Assembly (NCBI GenBank): GCA_044238145.1
Contig: JBIIDT010000012.1
Span: 1-56,258, forward strand
From: QWPN01 sp044238145
Lineage (GTDB): Bacteria > Planctomycetota > Planctomycetia > Pirellulales > UBA1268
Reading direction: 5' to 3'
Length of the DNA stretch: 56,258 nucleotides
Positions 25,848 to 34,366 of the stretch are shown here, one piece after another. The position numbers and the translations under genes were made by a program. Position 1 is the stretch's first letter. The number at the start of each line of letters is the position of its first letter. Under the pieces are notes generated by a model that saw nothing but the letters and a program-made list of their open reading frames with translations, ran no database searches and was not told where the DNA came from.

Positions 25848-27518
25848 ATGCCTCCCTCCCGACGCCCCGCCAAGGCGGCCCCCGCGGCACCGCAAGCCTC
25901 GGGCGGCCGGCTCGTCGATCCGCCCGTCACGCCCGGGCCCGACGGCGCCTCGATCGAGGCCCTGTGCGACAACAACCGGCTACTGCGGGCCGCCTTCGAC
26001 ACGCGGATCGGCGACCTGAAGCTGTGGGAGCTCGTCGCCGCCACCCGGCGCGAGGTGCTCACGGTGGCCGCGGAGTACTCCGGCAGTTACCGAGACGTCC
26101 ACCGGCCCGACGACACCGCCGAATGGATCGCCCGGCCGATCGTCATGGGGGGGCACCAGCCGGATCTCTTTCATCCCGGGGTGTGGCTCAAGAACGCGGC
26201 GCTCGACGCCTACGCCCGGCAGCTCGGCGGCACCGCCATCAACCTCGTGGTCGACAGCGACCGCTGCGTGCGGCCCGCCGTGTCGGTGCCAGTGGGCTCG
26301 CCCGAGGCCGCACGGATGGAGGAGGTGCCCTTCGATGCCGCGGCCGCTGAGATGGCCTGGGAGGAACGGCCGATCTTCGATCCCGACTGCTTCGCCTCGT
26401 TCGGCCGTCGCGGCTGCGGGCTCATCGCGCCCTTCGAGCCGGAGCCGATTCTCGGAAAGTGGTGGCCGCTGGCGGTCGAGCGGGCGGCGGAGTGTCACCG
26501 CCTCGGGCTCGCGCTCGCGCAGGCGCGGCACGCGCTCGAGGAGCGGTTCGGCCTGGAGACGCTCGAGCTGCCGGTGAGCGAGATGGTGCGACTGCCGACG
26601 GTGATGGTCTTCATGGGCTGGCTGCTGGCCCACGCCCGGCCGCTGCACGAGGCCTACAACGCGGCGCTGGCGGAGCACCGCCGCGCCCACCGGATCCGTG
26701 GCCGCGGCCGGCCGGTGCCCGACCTCGCCGTGCGGCATGACGCCTCCGGCGAGTGGCTGGAGGTGCCCTGGTGGCTCTGGTCGCGGGACGACCCGCGGCG
26801 GCGCCGGGTGTTCGCCAACATGGCCACCCCCGGCACCCTGGCCCTCTCCGACATGGAGACGCTGCGGGTCGAGCTGCCGATCTCGCCCGACACGTCCCCC
26901 TCGAAGTGGGTCGACGCCCTGTCGCGGATGGAGGAGCACGCCCTGCGGCTGCGGCCGCGGGCGGTCGTGACCACGCTCGTGTCGCGGATGCTCGTCGCCG
27001 ACGTGTTCGTGCACGGCATCGGCGGCGCCGCCTACGACCGGCTCACCGACGCGATCGTGCGGCGGCTCACCGGCTGCGATCCGCCGCGGCACGCCGTCGT
27101 CTCCGGCACGCTGCGGCTGCCCGTCGAGCGGACGTTCCCCGGCTTCGACGCCGCCGACCCGGCGGCCGAGCTCGCGGCCGTCCGCCGCACGCTCCGCGAC
27201 CTCGAGTTCCATCCCGAGCGGCACCTCGGGCCGGAGGGGGCACAGGTCGCCGCGGTCCGCGAACTGGCCACGGAGAAGCGCCGCTGGATCGAGACCTCGC
27301 CGACCGCGGCCCTCGCCCGGCGCCGCTGCCACGCGATCCGCGCGGCCAACGAGCGGCTCGCCCTCCACGCGGAGCCTGTCCGCCGCCAGCTCACCGCCAG
27401 GCTGGCCCCGCTGGCCGCGGCGATCCGGGCCCGCGAGGTGCTGCGATCGCGCGAGTATCCGTGGTGTTTTTTTCCGGAAAAGACGCTCAAAAGCTTCCTG
27501 CTACTGGAAAAGGGCTGA
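25848..27518 (+). CDS. 556-aa protein of unknown function, faintly BshC-like
   Basis: A 556-residue cytoplasmic protein with no signal or TM segments. An Ala/Pro leader of about 25 residues precedes the folded part. MGGHQPDLFHPGVWLKN near residue 100 resembles the GQQ...LF..P..... K text at the start of BshC (bacillithiol synthase), followed by INLVVDSDRCV where BshC has its VPVFW..EDHD strand. The rest has no motif I recognise (GRGRPVPDLAVRHD, WWLWSRDDPRRRRVF). The C-terminus is basic with 'REYPWCFFPEKTLKSFLL'. The BshC link is an inference from one motif and may be chance. It lies between a GT2 and a GNAT gene. Confidence 0.7.
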   Translation: MPPSRRPAKAAPAAPQASGGRLVDPPVTPGPDGASIEALCDNNRLLRAAFDTRIGDLKLWELVAATRREVLTVAAEYSGSYRDVHRPDDTAEWIARPIVMGGHQPDLFHPGVWLKNAALDAYARQLGGTAINLVVDSDRCVRPAVSVPVGSPEAARMEEVPFDAAAAEMAWEERPIFDPDCFASFGRRGCGLIAPFEPEPILGKWWPLAVERAAECHRLGLALAQARHALEERFGLETLELPVSEMVRLPTVMVFMGWLLAHARPLHEAYNAALAEHRRAHRIRGRGRPVPDLAVRHDASGEWLEVPWWLWSRDDPRRRRVFANMATPGTLALSDMETLRVELPISPDTSPSKWVDALSRMEEHALRLRPRAVVTTLVSRMLVADVFVHGIGGAAYDRLTDAIVRRLTGCDPPRHAVVSGTLRLPVERTFPGFDAADPAAELAAVRRTLRDLEFHPERHLGPEGAQVAAVRELATEKRRWIETSPTAALARRRCHAIRAANERLALHAEPVRRQLTARLAPLAAAIRAREVLRSREYPWCFFPEKTLKSFLLLEKG

Positions 27519-27568
27519 ACCCCCGCCTATCTTGACCGCCAACGGATTGGTTTCGGTTCGCCCCAGGG

Positions 27569-27576
27569 AAAGGAGG
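27569..27576 (+). promoter_or_regulatory. Ribosome binding site fixing the GNAT start
   Basis: AAAGGAGG, with GGAGG four bases before the ATG at 27581. It supports translation of the long basic N-terminal tail rather than starting at a later Met. Confidence 0.6.
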
Positions 27577-27580
27577 CATC

Positions 27581-29206
27581 ATGCGACGGAGAGGCCGCAC
27601 CCCGAGGCTGCCACGGGTCGGAGCGTCCACGTCCCCCGTGCCCAGCCGGGCATCGAGCCGGCCGAACGCCGCCCCGCGACGGGCGAAGCCCCGGCCCCGC
27701 CTGAAGATCCGCGCCGCCGCCGACCATGCGACGGCCCGCCTGAAGCTCGCCGCGCCGAAGTCCTCCAAGCCCGGGAAGCGGCTCCGCCTCGCCAAGGGCA
27801 CCGCCACGGGGCCCCATGAGCCGGCCCCGGCCGCGATCGAGGCGATCGACATCCGCCCCGCGGCCCCCCCGGCCGTCCGCCGCCCGCCCGCGAAGCGGCC
27901 GGCGATCCTCCACCTGCCCCACCAGATCGTGCCCGCCGCCGCGCCGCCGGCCTGGATGCTCGAGGAGTGCCGCGTCGCCCCGGCACGGGCCGGCGACCAG
28001 AGCGAGATCCTGCAGCTCCTCTCCGGGCTGCCCGCCCCGCCGACGCGGTCGGAGTTCCACGCGGCGGTCGACCATCCCGAACACGACGCCGGCAACCGGC
28101 TCGTGGCCCGGCTCGGCGGCCGCATCATCGGCCACGTCGAGATCGTGCCCCGCGACCTCCTCGTGGGCGGCACGGCCGTCCGCGGCGCCGTGATCGACCG
28201 CGTGGCGGTGCTCCCCGAGTGCCGCGGCGCGGGGCATGGGCAGCGGCTCGTCCAGGCCGCCGAGGAACGGATGCGGCAGTCGGGCGCCGTGCTCGCCCTG
28301 TCCCGCACCCGCATCGCGGCCTCGTTTCGCGAGCTCGGCTGGAGCGTGCTCGGTCGCGACTGCGCCACGCCGGGCCGGCCGGCGGAGATCCTCGCCCGGC
28401 TGCTCGAGGGCGAGCGGCGGACCGGCGACGCGGTCACGATGCGGCAGTGGCGGCACGTCGAGCTGCCGGCGATCCTGCGGATCTACAAGCAGAACGCCGC
28501 CCGCTTCGTCGGGCCGCTCGACCGCGGCGAGGTCTACTCCCGCTGGCTCGTGAGCCGCGGCGCCTTCGACTCGATCCTGGTCGCGCTCGTGGGGCAGGAC
28601 CGCTACGAGCTGCACGAGTCGAGCGCCCGGATCGTGGGCTACTGCATCCAGTCGGGCAACCGCGTGCTCGAGATCCTCGCCGACCCCGAGTTCCCGGGGC
28701 TGGAGCGGGAGATCCTCGCCCGCGTGTGCGCCGAGGCGATCGAGAACGACCGCCAGGAGATCGTCTACGAGTCGGCGGCCGGTGACACCCTGCACGAGGC
28801 GGTGGCCGGCTCGGCCGGCATCGTCGCCGCCGGCGACCGCATGATCGTCGGAAAGGTGTACAAGCCGCTGGAGTTGCTGACGGCGCTGTCGCCCGCGGTG
28901 GCCGAGCGGGTGGCGGCCGAGGGCATCCGCGAGACGGTGGAACTGGGGCTCGACGCCCCCGGCTTCCGCGGCTCGGTGATCGTTTCCGGCGGCAAGGCGA
29001 CCGTGCATGCCGGCCGGGTCGGCCGCAGCTACCTGCGGCTGGCCGACGAGGAGCTCGCCCGGCTGCTGCTCGGCCAGTGTGAGCCGGCCGAGGCCGTGGC
29101 GGCGGGCCGCATGGAGCCCTCGACGCAAATGGCGCAGAAGCTCGCGGGCCAGCTCTTCCCGCGGACCCCGCTGTGGTGCCCGATCTGGGACGACCTCCCA
29201 GCCTGA
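27581..29206 (+). CDS. GNAT acetyltransferase family protein with long basic N-terminal tail
   Basis: A 541-residue protein. Residues 1-~125 are a low-complexity, strongly basic Arg/Lys/Pro/Ala region (RRRGRTPRLPRVG, PNAAPRRAKPRPRLKIRAAA, LAAPKSSKPGKRLRLAKG), probably disordered. A GNAT domain follows (~126-260): VARLGGRIIGHVEIVP, AVIDRVAVLPECRGAGHGQR (acetyl-CoA loop) and ALSRTRIAASFRELGWSVLG. A second GNAT-like region spans ~290-420, and residues ~425-520 resemble an SCP2-like end. This double-domain plan recalls Eis/MshD-like acetyltransferases. Catalytic substrate unknown. The Shine-Dalgarno just upstream confirms the start. It converges on the sulfite reductase gene, with a structured 171-bp gap. 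Confidence 0.75.
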   Translation: MRRRGRTPRLPRVGASTSPVPSRASSRPNAAPRRAKPRPRLKIRAAADHATARLKLAAPKSSKPGKRLRLAKGTATGPHEPAPAAIEAIDIRPAAPPAVRRPPAKRPAILHLPHQIVPAAAPPAWMLEECRVAPARAGDQSEILQLLSGLPAPPTRSEFHAAVDHPEHDAGNRLVARLGGRIIGHVEIVPRDLLVGGTAVRGAVIDRVAVLPECRGAGHGQRLVQAAEERMRQSGAVLALSRTRIAASFRELGWSVLGRDCATPGRPAEILARLLEGERRTGDAVTMRQWRHVELPAILRIYKQNAARFVGPLDRGEVYSRWLVSRGAFDSILVALVGQDRYELHESSARIVGYCIQSGNRVLEILADPEFPGLEREILARVCAEAIENDRQEIVYESAAGDTLHEAVAGSAGIVAAGDRMIVGKVYKPLELLTALSPAVAERVAAEGIRETVELGLDAPGFRGSVIVSGGKATVHAGRVGRSYLRLADEELARLLLGQCEPAEAVAAGRMEPSTQMAQKLAGQLFPRTPLWCPIWDDLPA

Positions 29207-29240
29207 GTCGGTCCCCACTCCTGCCCCCATCCGGAATCAC

Positions 29241-29387
29241 CAACGGGTGTGCTCGCTGCGCTGCGCAGGACGAGCCGGGAAGGCGAGGGGTCGGCGAACG
29301 CTTGAGGAGCCTATGGCCGCCGCGGCCATCAGCGACGAGAGCGTTGCCGCCCCGAGCCGGCACCTCACGCACCGCCCTCACCCGTTG
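29241..29387. other. Structured convergent intergenic element
   Basis: The gap between the GNAT and sulfite reductase genes holds nested dyads. An outer repeat CAACGGGTG (29241-29249) faces CACCCGTTG (29379-29387). A stem GGGGTCGGCGAACGCT (29287-29302) pairs with AGCGTTGCCGCCCC (29340-29353), with two single-base bulges. Inside it is ATGGCCGC-C-GCGGCCAT (29313-29329). The right outer arm reaches into the reductase stop. No U-tract is seen on either strand. It may serve as a shared transcription end or encode a structured RNA. Confidence 0.45.
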
Positions 29388-31147
29388 CCGCGCGCGCCCG
29401 CCATCCACTGGTCGGCCCACGTCCGCACGCCGTCCACGCCCTTGCGGTGGCAGAAGTCGCCGAGCGTCTCGGCCGGGTGCCGCTCCGCCTTGTAGCAGGC
29501 GAGCACGGCCGTGATCTCCCGCGCGATCTCCTCGAAGGGCACGACGTCCTTGTATTGCACGTTGAGCCGGTCGCCGAGCAGCCGGCCGCCGAGGAACAGC
29601 GTGTACTTCCCGGCCGTGCGGCCCACGATGCCGATGTCAGAGTTGTAGGGGCGGGCGCAGGCGTTGGGGCAGCCGGTCATGCGGAGCGTGAAGGCGTCGT
29701 GGGCGAGGCCGAGCTTCGCCACCTCCGGCTCCAGTTGGTCGATCAGCCCCGGCAACACCCGCTCGCTCTCCGCCACGGCCAGGCCACAGGTGGGCAGGGC
29801 CACGCAGGCCATGCTCCAGCGACGCAGGGTGGAGATCTCCTCGGAGGTCTTCACGCCGTGGGCGTGGAGGATCTCCGTGATCCGCTCCCGGTCGGTGATC
29901 GCGAGATCCGTGAACAGGAGGCTCTGGTGGGCCGTGATCCGCACGCCGGGCCGCACGTCGCGGAGGATCCGCCGCAGGGCGGTCTTGAGCCGAACATCCC
30001 CGCTGTCGTGGATCCGGCCGTTCTCGACGTTGAAGCCGTAGAAGAACCGCCCGTCGCCCTGCTCGTGCCAGCCGATGTGGTCGTCGAAGGCGTGGACGTC
30101 GGCCGGGTGGCAGGGGGCCAGTGGACGGCCGAAGTACTCCTCGACCTTCGCCCGGAAGGCGTCGAGGCCCATGGTGTGAATCGTGTACTTGAGCCGGGCG
30201 ACCTTGCGGTCGGAGCGGTTGCCGAAGTCCCGCTGCACCTTGACGATCGCCTCCGCGATGGCGAGCACGTCCCCGGGGGGGACGAAGCCCAGCCGCTTGG
30301 CCAGCGCCGGGAAGGTCTTGGCGGCGCTCGGCGTCACGCCCATGCCGCCGCCGGCGAGGACGTTGTAGCCGAGGATCCGGCCCTCCTCGTGGACGCACAG
30401 AAAACCGAGGTCGTTGGCGTAGACGTCGACGCAGTTGTCCTCCGGTAGCGCGAAGGCCGTCTTGAACTTCCTGGGAAGATACGTGGGCCCGTAAATTGGC
30501 TCGACCTCGCCCAAGCTGGCCGGCTCGATCACCTCCGGGCCGCCCGCCACCCGCTGCTGCTCGCCCGTGTCGGGATCGGTGAGCCAGATCTCGTAGTAGG
30601 CCCGCGTCCGCGGCGCCAGGTGCTTCGCCAGTTCGTCGAGCGTGGCCTGCATCTCGGCGCGGACCGTGTCGCCGTGGTGCGGTGCCGGGCAGCACATGAT
30701 GTTCCGCTCCACGTCGCCGCAGGCGGCCAGCGTCGTCAGCTGGTTGGTGTGCACCCGCTGCATGAACGACTTGAGGTCGCCCTTGACCACGCCGTGGTGC
30801 TGGATCGACTGCCGCGTCGTGAGCCGGATCGTACCGTTGCCGAGCTCGTCGCCCATGTCGATGGCTGCGAGCAGCTGCCCGGCGGAGAGCTTCCCGCCCG
30901 GCACCACGGTGCGGATCATGAAGGAGACCTGCCGCTCGCTCTTGGCGCCTTCGCGGGCCTTGCGGGCCTCGCGGTCGTCCTGCTGGTAGGTGCCATGGTT
31001 CTTGAGCAGCTGGACCGAGCCCTTGCCGAAGCCCGGTGCGCCGTCGGCGAGCTCCTTGGCGATGTCGCCCCGCAGGTAGTCGCTCGCCACCTTGGCGAGT
31101 TCCACGGCGGAGGGCTTGGCGGCGGCTGGCTGGGTGTCGTCTGGCAT
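29378..31147 (-). CDS. Sirohaem sulfite/nitrite reductase, ferredoxin type
   Basis: A 589-residue reductase with two half-domains. The N-terminal half has QLLAAIDMGDELGNGTIRLT, TTRQSIQHHGVVKG and CGDVERNIMCCPAP (sirohaem pocket). The [4Fe-4S]/sirohaem Cys set is CVALPTCGLAVAESER and TGCPNACARPYNSDIG, spaced as in NirA/CysI. Length and the ferredoxin-type order fit assimilatory sulfite reductase or nitrite reductase; which substrate cannot be told from the motifs alone. The 'R' and 'K' residues of RLTTRQSIQHH are common to both. ATG 31147 precedes the conserved start. The sulfotransferase is divergent with 161 bp between starts. Confidence 0.88.
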   Translation of the reverse strand: MPDDTQPAAAKPSAVELAKVASDYLRGDIAKELADGAPGFGKGSVQLLKNHGTYQQDDREARKAREGAKSERQVSFMIRTVVPGGKLSAGQLLAAIDMGDELGNGTIRLTTRQSIQHHGVVKGDLKSFMQRVHTNQLTTLAACGDVERNIMCCPAPHHGDTVRAEMQATLDELAKHLAPRTRAYYEIWLTDPDTGEQQRVAGGPEVIEPASLGEVEPIYGPTYLPRKFKTAFALPEDNCVDVYANDLGFLCVHEEGRILGYNVLAGGGMGVTPSAAKTFPALAKRLGFVPPGDVLAIAEAIVKVQRDFGNRSDRKVARLKYTIHTMGLDAFRAKVEEYFGRPLAPCHPADVHAFDDHIGWHEQGDGRFFYGFNVENGRIHDSGDVRLKTALRRILRDVRPGVRITAHQSLLFTDLAITDRERITEILHAHGVKTSEEISTLRRWSMACVALPTCGLAVAESERVLPGLIDQLEPEVAKLGLAHDAFTLRMTGCPNACARPYNSDIGIVGRTAGKYTLFLGGRLLGDRLNVQYKDVVPFEEIAREITAVLACYKAERHPAETLGDFCHRKGVDGVRTWADQWMAGARGNG

Positions 31148-31197
31148 CGGTGTGGCAATCCTCGGGCGAAGGCGGGGCACCGGGCCCCGGCACGAGC

Positions 31198-31225
31198 AGG
31201 ATAGGGGATGGGCGACGCGGAACAA
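31198..31225 (-). promoter_or_regulatory. Candidate promoter for the sulfite/nitrite reductase gene
   Basis: On the minus strand TTGTTC (31220-31225) and TATCCT (31198-31203) are separated by 16 bases, about 50 bp before the ATG at 31147. Read by eye. Confidence 0.3.
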
Positions 31226-31308
31226 CAACCGCCCCGCCGGCCCCCGGCCGCCTTTCTCAAGTTTCCCAGGTCACAGGACCGATAACCAAAGCGAATCGGG
31301 CGGCTGCG

Positions 31309-31998
31309 ATGCCCGGCTCGAGGGACGGACGGGGGGGTCGCCGGGTGCTCTACAGTCGCTCCGCACGCGTGGCCTTCGCCCACTATCCGAAGACGGCCGG
31401 CACCTCGCTGCAGCACTGGTTCCGGAAGGTGTTTCCGGACGCGCGGCTGCTCGTCCCCGACGACCCGCATCTGGCGGTGCGGCCGGGACTCGAACTGATC
31501 GAGCGGGAGCCGCCGGCTCCGCGGCGCCGGCTGGCATGGCGCCGCGCCCCGCGGCCGCCGGGGCCCGCACTCGTCGTCGGCGTCCTCCGTGAGCCCTTCG
31601 AGATGATCGTGTCCCTGTTCGAGTTCTGGCGCGACCATCCATTCGACCCGGAGCCGGAGGCCGACTTCATCCGCTGCGCTCGATGCGGCACGTTCCCCGA
31701 GTTCGTGCGCCTGGCGGTCGTCGCGGGGCACCTGCCCGCCTACGAGCGGTTCTTCGACGCGGGCGGGCCCGCCTGGGCGCGGACGCGGCTGCTCGACTTC
31801 GACACGCTGGAGCAGGATCTGCAGGTCGCGACCGCCGGCATGCGGCGCCGGCCGCCGCCCCTCGAGCGGCGCAACGCCCACGGCGGCCCTCGGGATCTCG
31901 CCGCCTATCGCGCCCTGGCGGGCGACCTCGTGGAGCAGGTCCACGCGCACTTCCGCTGGTACTACGAGCGGCGCGCGGCGGCGCAGCGGGCGGCCTGA
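31309..31998 (+). CDS. Sulfotransferase family protein
   Basis: A 229-residue cytosolic-type sulfotransferase that would move sulfate from PAPS to a sugar, lipid or protein hydroxyl. The 5'-phosphosulfate loop is FAHYPKTAGTSLQHWF (residues ~23-38), and the 3'-phosphate motif is VLREPFEMIVSLFEFW, with Arg and Ser in the conserved places. It lacks a signal peptide or TM anchor. Its short length fits bacterial Sulfotransfer_2-type enzymes. It ends 19 bp from the convergent tandem glycosyltransferase, so sulfation of that operon's glycan product is plausible but inferred. The divergent neighbour is the sulfite/nitrite reductase. Confidence 0.82.
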   Translation: MPGSRDGRGGRRVLYSRSARVAFAHYPKTAGTSLQHWFRKVFPDARLLVPDDPHLAVRPGLELIEREPPAPRRRLAWRRAPRPPGPALVVGVLREPFEMIVSLFEFWRDHPFDPEPEADFIRCARCGTFPEFVRLAVVAGHLPAYERFFDAGGPAWARTRLLDFDTLEQDLQVATAGMRRRPPPLERRNAHGGPRDLAAYRALAGDLVEQVHAHFRWYYERRAAAQRAA

Positions 31999-32017
31999 CG
32001 GCGAATGCCGGCTGGGC

Positions 32018-34366
32018 TCACGCCGGGATCCGCACCCGCTCCCCGGTGGCATCCGGGCGAAACGTGGCGGCGAGGAGCCGCGCGCAGGCACGCGGAGAAA
32101 ACGGCTCGAGCGCCCGCCGAATGGCGGCCTCGTCGGGCTGCCTGACGGCGGCCCCCTCGATCGCCGCGGCGAGTTCCGCCGCCGTGCAGTCGGCCGCCAC
32201 GCAGGTCGTGAGTTCCTCGGGCAGTTCGCCGAAGCTTCCCTCCCCGGTGACCACCACCTGGCGGCCGAATCCGAGCAGCCTGGCCACCGCGCCGCTCGAC
32301 TCGCCGCAGGTCGGCACCCGCAGCTGCACCGCCACGTCGACCGACCGCATCATGTCGTCGAGCCGTTCGTCGGCGGGGTCGTCGTGCACCTCCACGAACG
32401 GGAGCCGCTGGATGCCGGTGCGGCGGCACTCCCGGCGGGCCGACCAGCCGGCGACGGTGAGCCGCACCGGCCGGTGCCGCGAGACGGAGGCGAGGCTGCG
32501 GGCCACGAGCTCGAGCTGCTTGCTGTCACCGCCCGTGCCAAACGTGCCCACGTGCAGAACCCCGGCGGGGCCCCGCCCTGCCGGTGCCACCGCCAGGTCG
32601 GCCACGACGGGCAGCACGGCGACATCGATCGTCCAGCGATCCGCAACGGGGCCGAGGGCGGCGCGAACCAGGTCGCGGCAGGCCAGCGAGTTGACGATCA
32701 GGCCGTCGAGTCCGGCCAGCTCCGCGAGAAATCGCAGGCTGCGGCCGATGTCTGGCACGGCCGCCAGGGCCCGCAGGATCCATGCCTCCGCGACGGGCGG
32801 CGGCGCGGCCGCGGGCAGCGCGCCGCTCGCCTCTCCCAGGCAGGCCCGCAGCAATTGGCCGAGGTTCGCCTCGTGGAGGTAGGCGAGCCGCCGTTGCCGG
32901 CAGCCGAGCCGCGTGTCGAGCACGGCCCGCAGCGTCTTGACGTGGTGTGCCGAGTTCCCGAGCACGAACACGACGGTGTCGTGGCGGCCACGGGCCAGCG
33001 CCGTGGGCAGGACTTCGACGGGGAAGATGCGGTTGCCGGGAAGCAGTTCCGGCCGGCCGCCGAACTCGGGGCCGGCGTTGGCGTCGAAGAAGTCGGTCCG
33101 CCAGGCGGGAGCCTGAAGCGTGGCGAGCGTGTAGGGGGCGATCGCCGTCTGGGCGGGCGGGAGCGCCCCGACCACCGCGATCTCGCCCGTGGGGGCGGGC
33201 CGGGCCGGCCGGTCGAGCTCGTGCATCACGGTCGCGGCGGCCGGCCTCCAGCCGAGGCCGGCGAGGATCCGCCGCCCGTGAGCGAGCGACGCATCGCGGA
33301 GGGCGGGCTCGGCGATCGCCCGGTGCATGGCGGCCGCGATCGAGGCGGGGGCGTGCGGGTCGCAACCGAGTTCCGGGATCACCAGCTCCCGCACCGAGGA
33401 CGACGCGGAGCCCACGACGGGCACGCCGCAGCCGTAGGCCTCGAGCACCGGCAGGCCCAGACCCTCGTAGAGCGACGGGAAGACCATCATCTCCGCCTGC
33501 CGCGTGATGGCCACGAGCTCCTCGTCGGAGACGTAGCCCGTGAACACCACGGCCCCCGGCCGGATGCCGAGTCCGGCCGCGAGCTCCTGGAGGCTCGCGA
33601 TCCGCTCCGGGGCCATCTTGCACACGACCGCCAACTGCCGGTCGGGATGTCGGCCGTGGAACACCGCGAAGGCACGGACCATGCCCTCCATGTTCTTCCG
33701 CCAATCCTCGCCGCCGATGTAGATGCCATACGGAGACCTCAGGCCGTGGCGGGCAGGCACGCCCGGGTCGGGGAGGCCGCCGTCGGTGATCAGCGCCCGC
33801 TTGCGGTGGTCGATGTCGCCGTAGACGCAGAGAATCTTTTCCGGCGCCACGCCCGCGAAGCGAATCGTGTCCTGCCGCGTCGCCTGGCTGATCGCGAACA
33901 GCCGGTCGAACCGCCGCATCGTGCGGAGCGCCTCCATGTACGGCACCCGGGCCGCCTCGTCGGAAAGGTACCGCTCGGGGAACAGGTACGGGATCAGGTC
34001 GTAGACGACGCCGAGCCGGTGCGGGTGATGGGGCTCGAGCCAGCGGGGTACGAGGTACTCGCCGCCACGGCCGTGCAACGGCAGGAAGAAGCAGGCGGTG
34101 AACAGCACGTCGATGCGGCCCCGCTGGCCCCGCTCGACGTCCTGCTCGAGCACCCAGCCGCCGTACCGCTCGAACTCCGCCGCCCAGGCCGGCGGCGGCA
34201 GGTGGTCGTCCCACAGGAAGAGGTAGGTGTGTTCCGGGTGGTCTGCGCAGATCTGCCGCACCACGCTCTGGCAGTAGGCGGGAATCCCCCGATCGCCGTT
34301 GTACTGGGCGACCCGCAGGTCGACGAGGATCGTGCGCGGCACGCGCTGCGGGGACGGGCCGTTCAT
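32018..34366 (-). CDS. Tandem glycosyltransferase 4 fusion
   Basis: A 782-residue protein with two GT-B units. Unit 1 (~residues 10-400) has a full GT4 set: LVDLRVAQYNGDRGIPAYCQS, LGVVYDLIPYLFPERYL, FAISQATRQDTIRFAGV, IYIGGEDWRKNMEGMVRAF and the EX7E motif SLYEGLGLPVLEAYGCG. Unit 2 (~410-782) is diverged: GVLHVGTFGTGGDSKQLELV and VPTCGESSGAVARLLGFGRQ keep the C-terminal fold, but the normal second Glu is not evident. Unit 2 may be a partner or regulatory domain. The start ATG shares an ATGA junction with the coiled-coil gene upstream. It is the last gene of the glycan operon. Confidence 0.85.
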   Translation of the reverse strand: MNGPSPQRVPRTILVDLRVAQYNGDRGIPAYCQSVVRQICADHPEHTYLFLWDDHLPPPAWAAEFERYGGWVLEQDVERGQRGRIDVLFTACFFLPLHGRGGEYLVPRWLEPHHPHRLGVVYDLIPYLFPERYLSDEAARVPYMEALRTMRRFDRLFAISQATRQDTIRFAGVAPEKILCVYGDIDHRKRALITDGGLPDPGVPARHGLRSPYGIYIGGEDWRKNMEGMVRAFAVFHGRHPDRQLAVVCKMAPERIASLQELAAGLGIRPGAVVFTGYVSDEELVAITRQAEMMVFPSLYEGLGLPVLEAYGCGVPVVGSASSSVRELVIPELGCDPHAPASIAAAMHRAIAEPALRDASLAHGRRILAGLGWRPAAATVMHELDRPARPAPTGEIAVVGALPPAQTAIAPYTLATLQAPAWRTDFFDANAGPEFGGRPELLPGNRIFPVEVLPTALARGRHDTVVFVLGNSAHHVKTLRAVLDTRLGCRQRRLAYLHEANLGQLLRACLGEASGALPAAAPPPVAEAWILRALAAVPDIGRSLRFLAELAGLDGLIVNSLACRDLVRAALGPVADRWTIDVAVLPVVADLAVAPAGRGPAGVLHVGTFGTGGDSKQLELVARSLASVSRHRPVRLTVAGWSARRECRRTGIQRLPFVEVHDDPADERLDDMMRSVDVAVQLRVPTCGESSGAVARLLGFGRQVVVTGEGSFGELPEELTTCVAADCTAAELAAAIEGAAVRQPDEAAIRRALEPFSPRACARLLAATFRPDATGERVRIPA

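Noticed and set aside
27527..29230. 567-codon minus-strand frame across the GNAT gene
   Set aside because: Low-complexity Arg/Gly/Ala/Leu/Asp text typical of antisense frames in GC-rich DNA; the plus strand has a Shine-Dalgarno and GNAT motifs.
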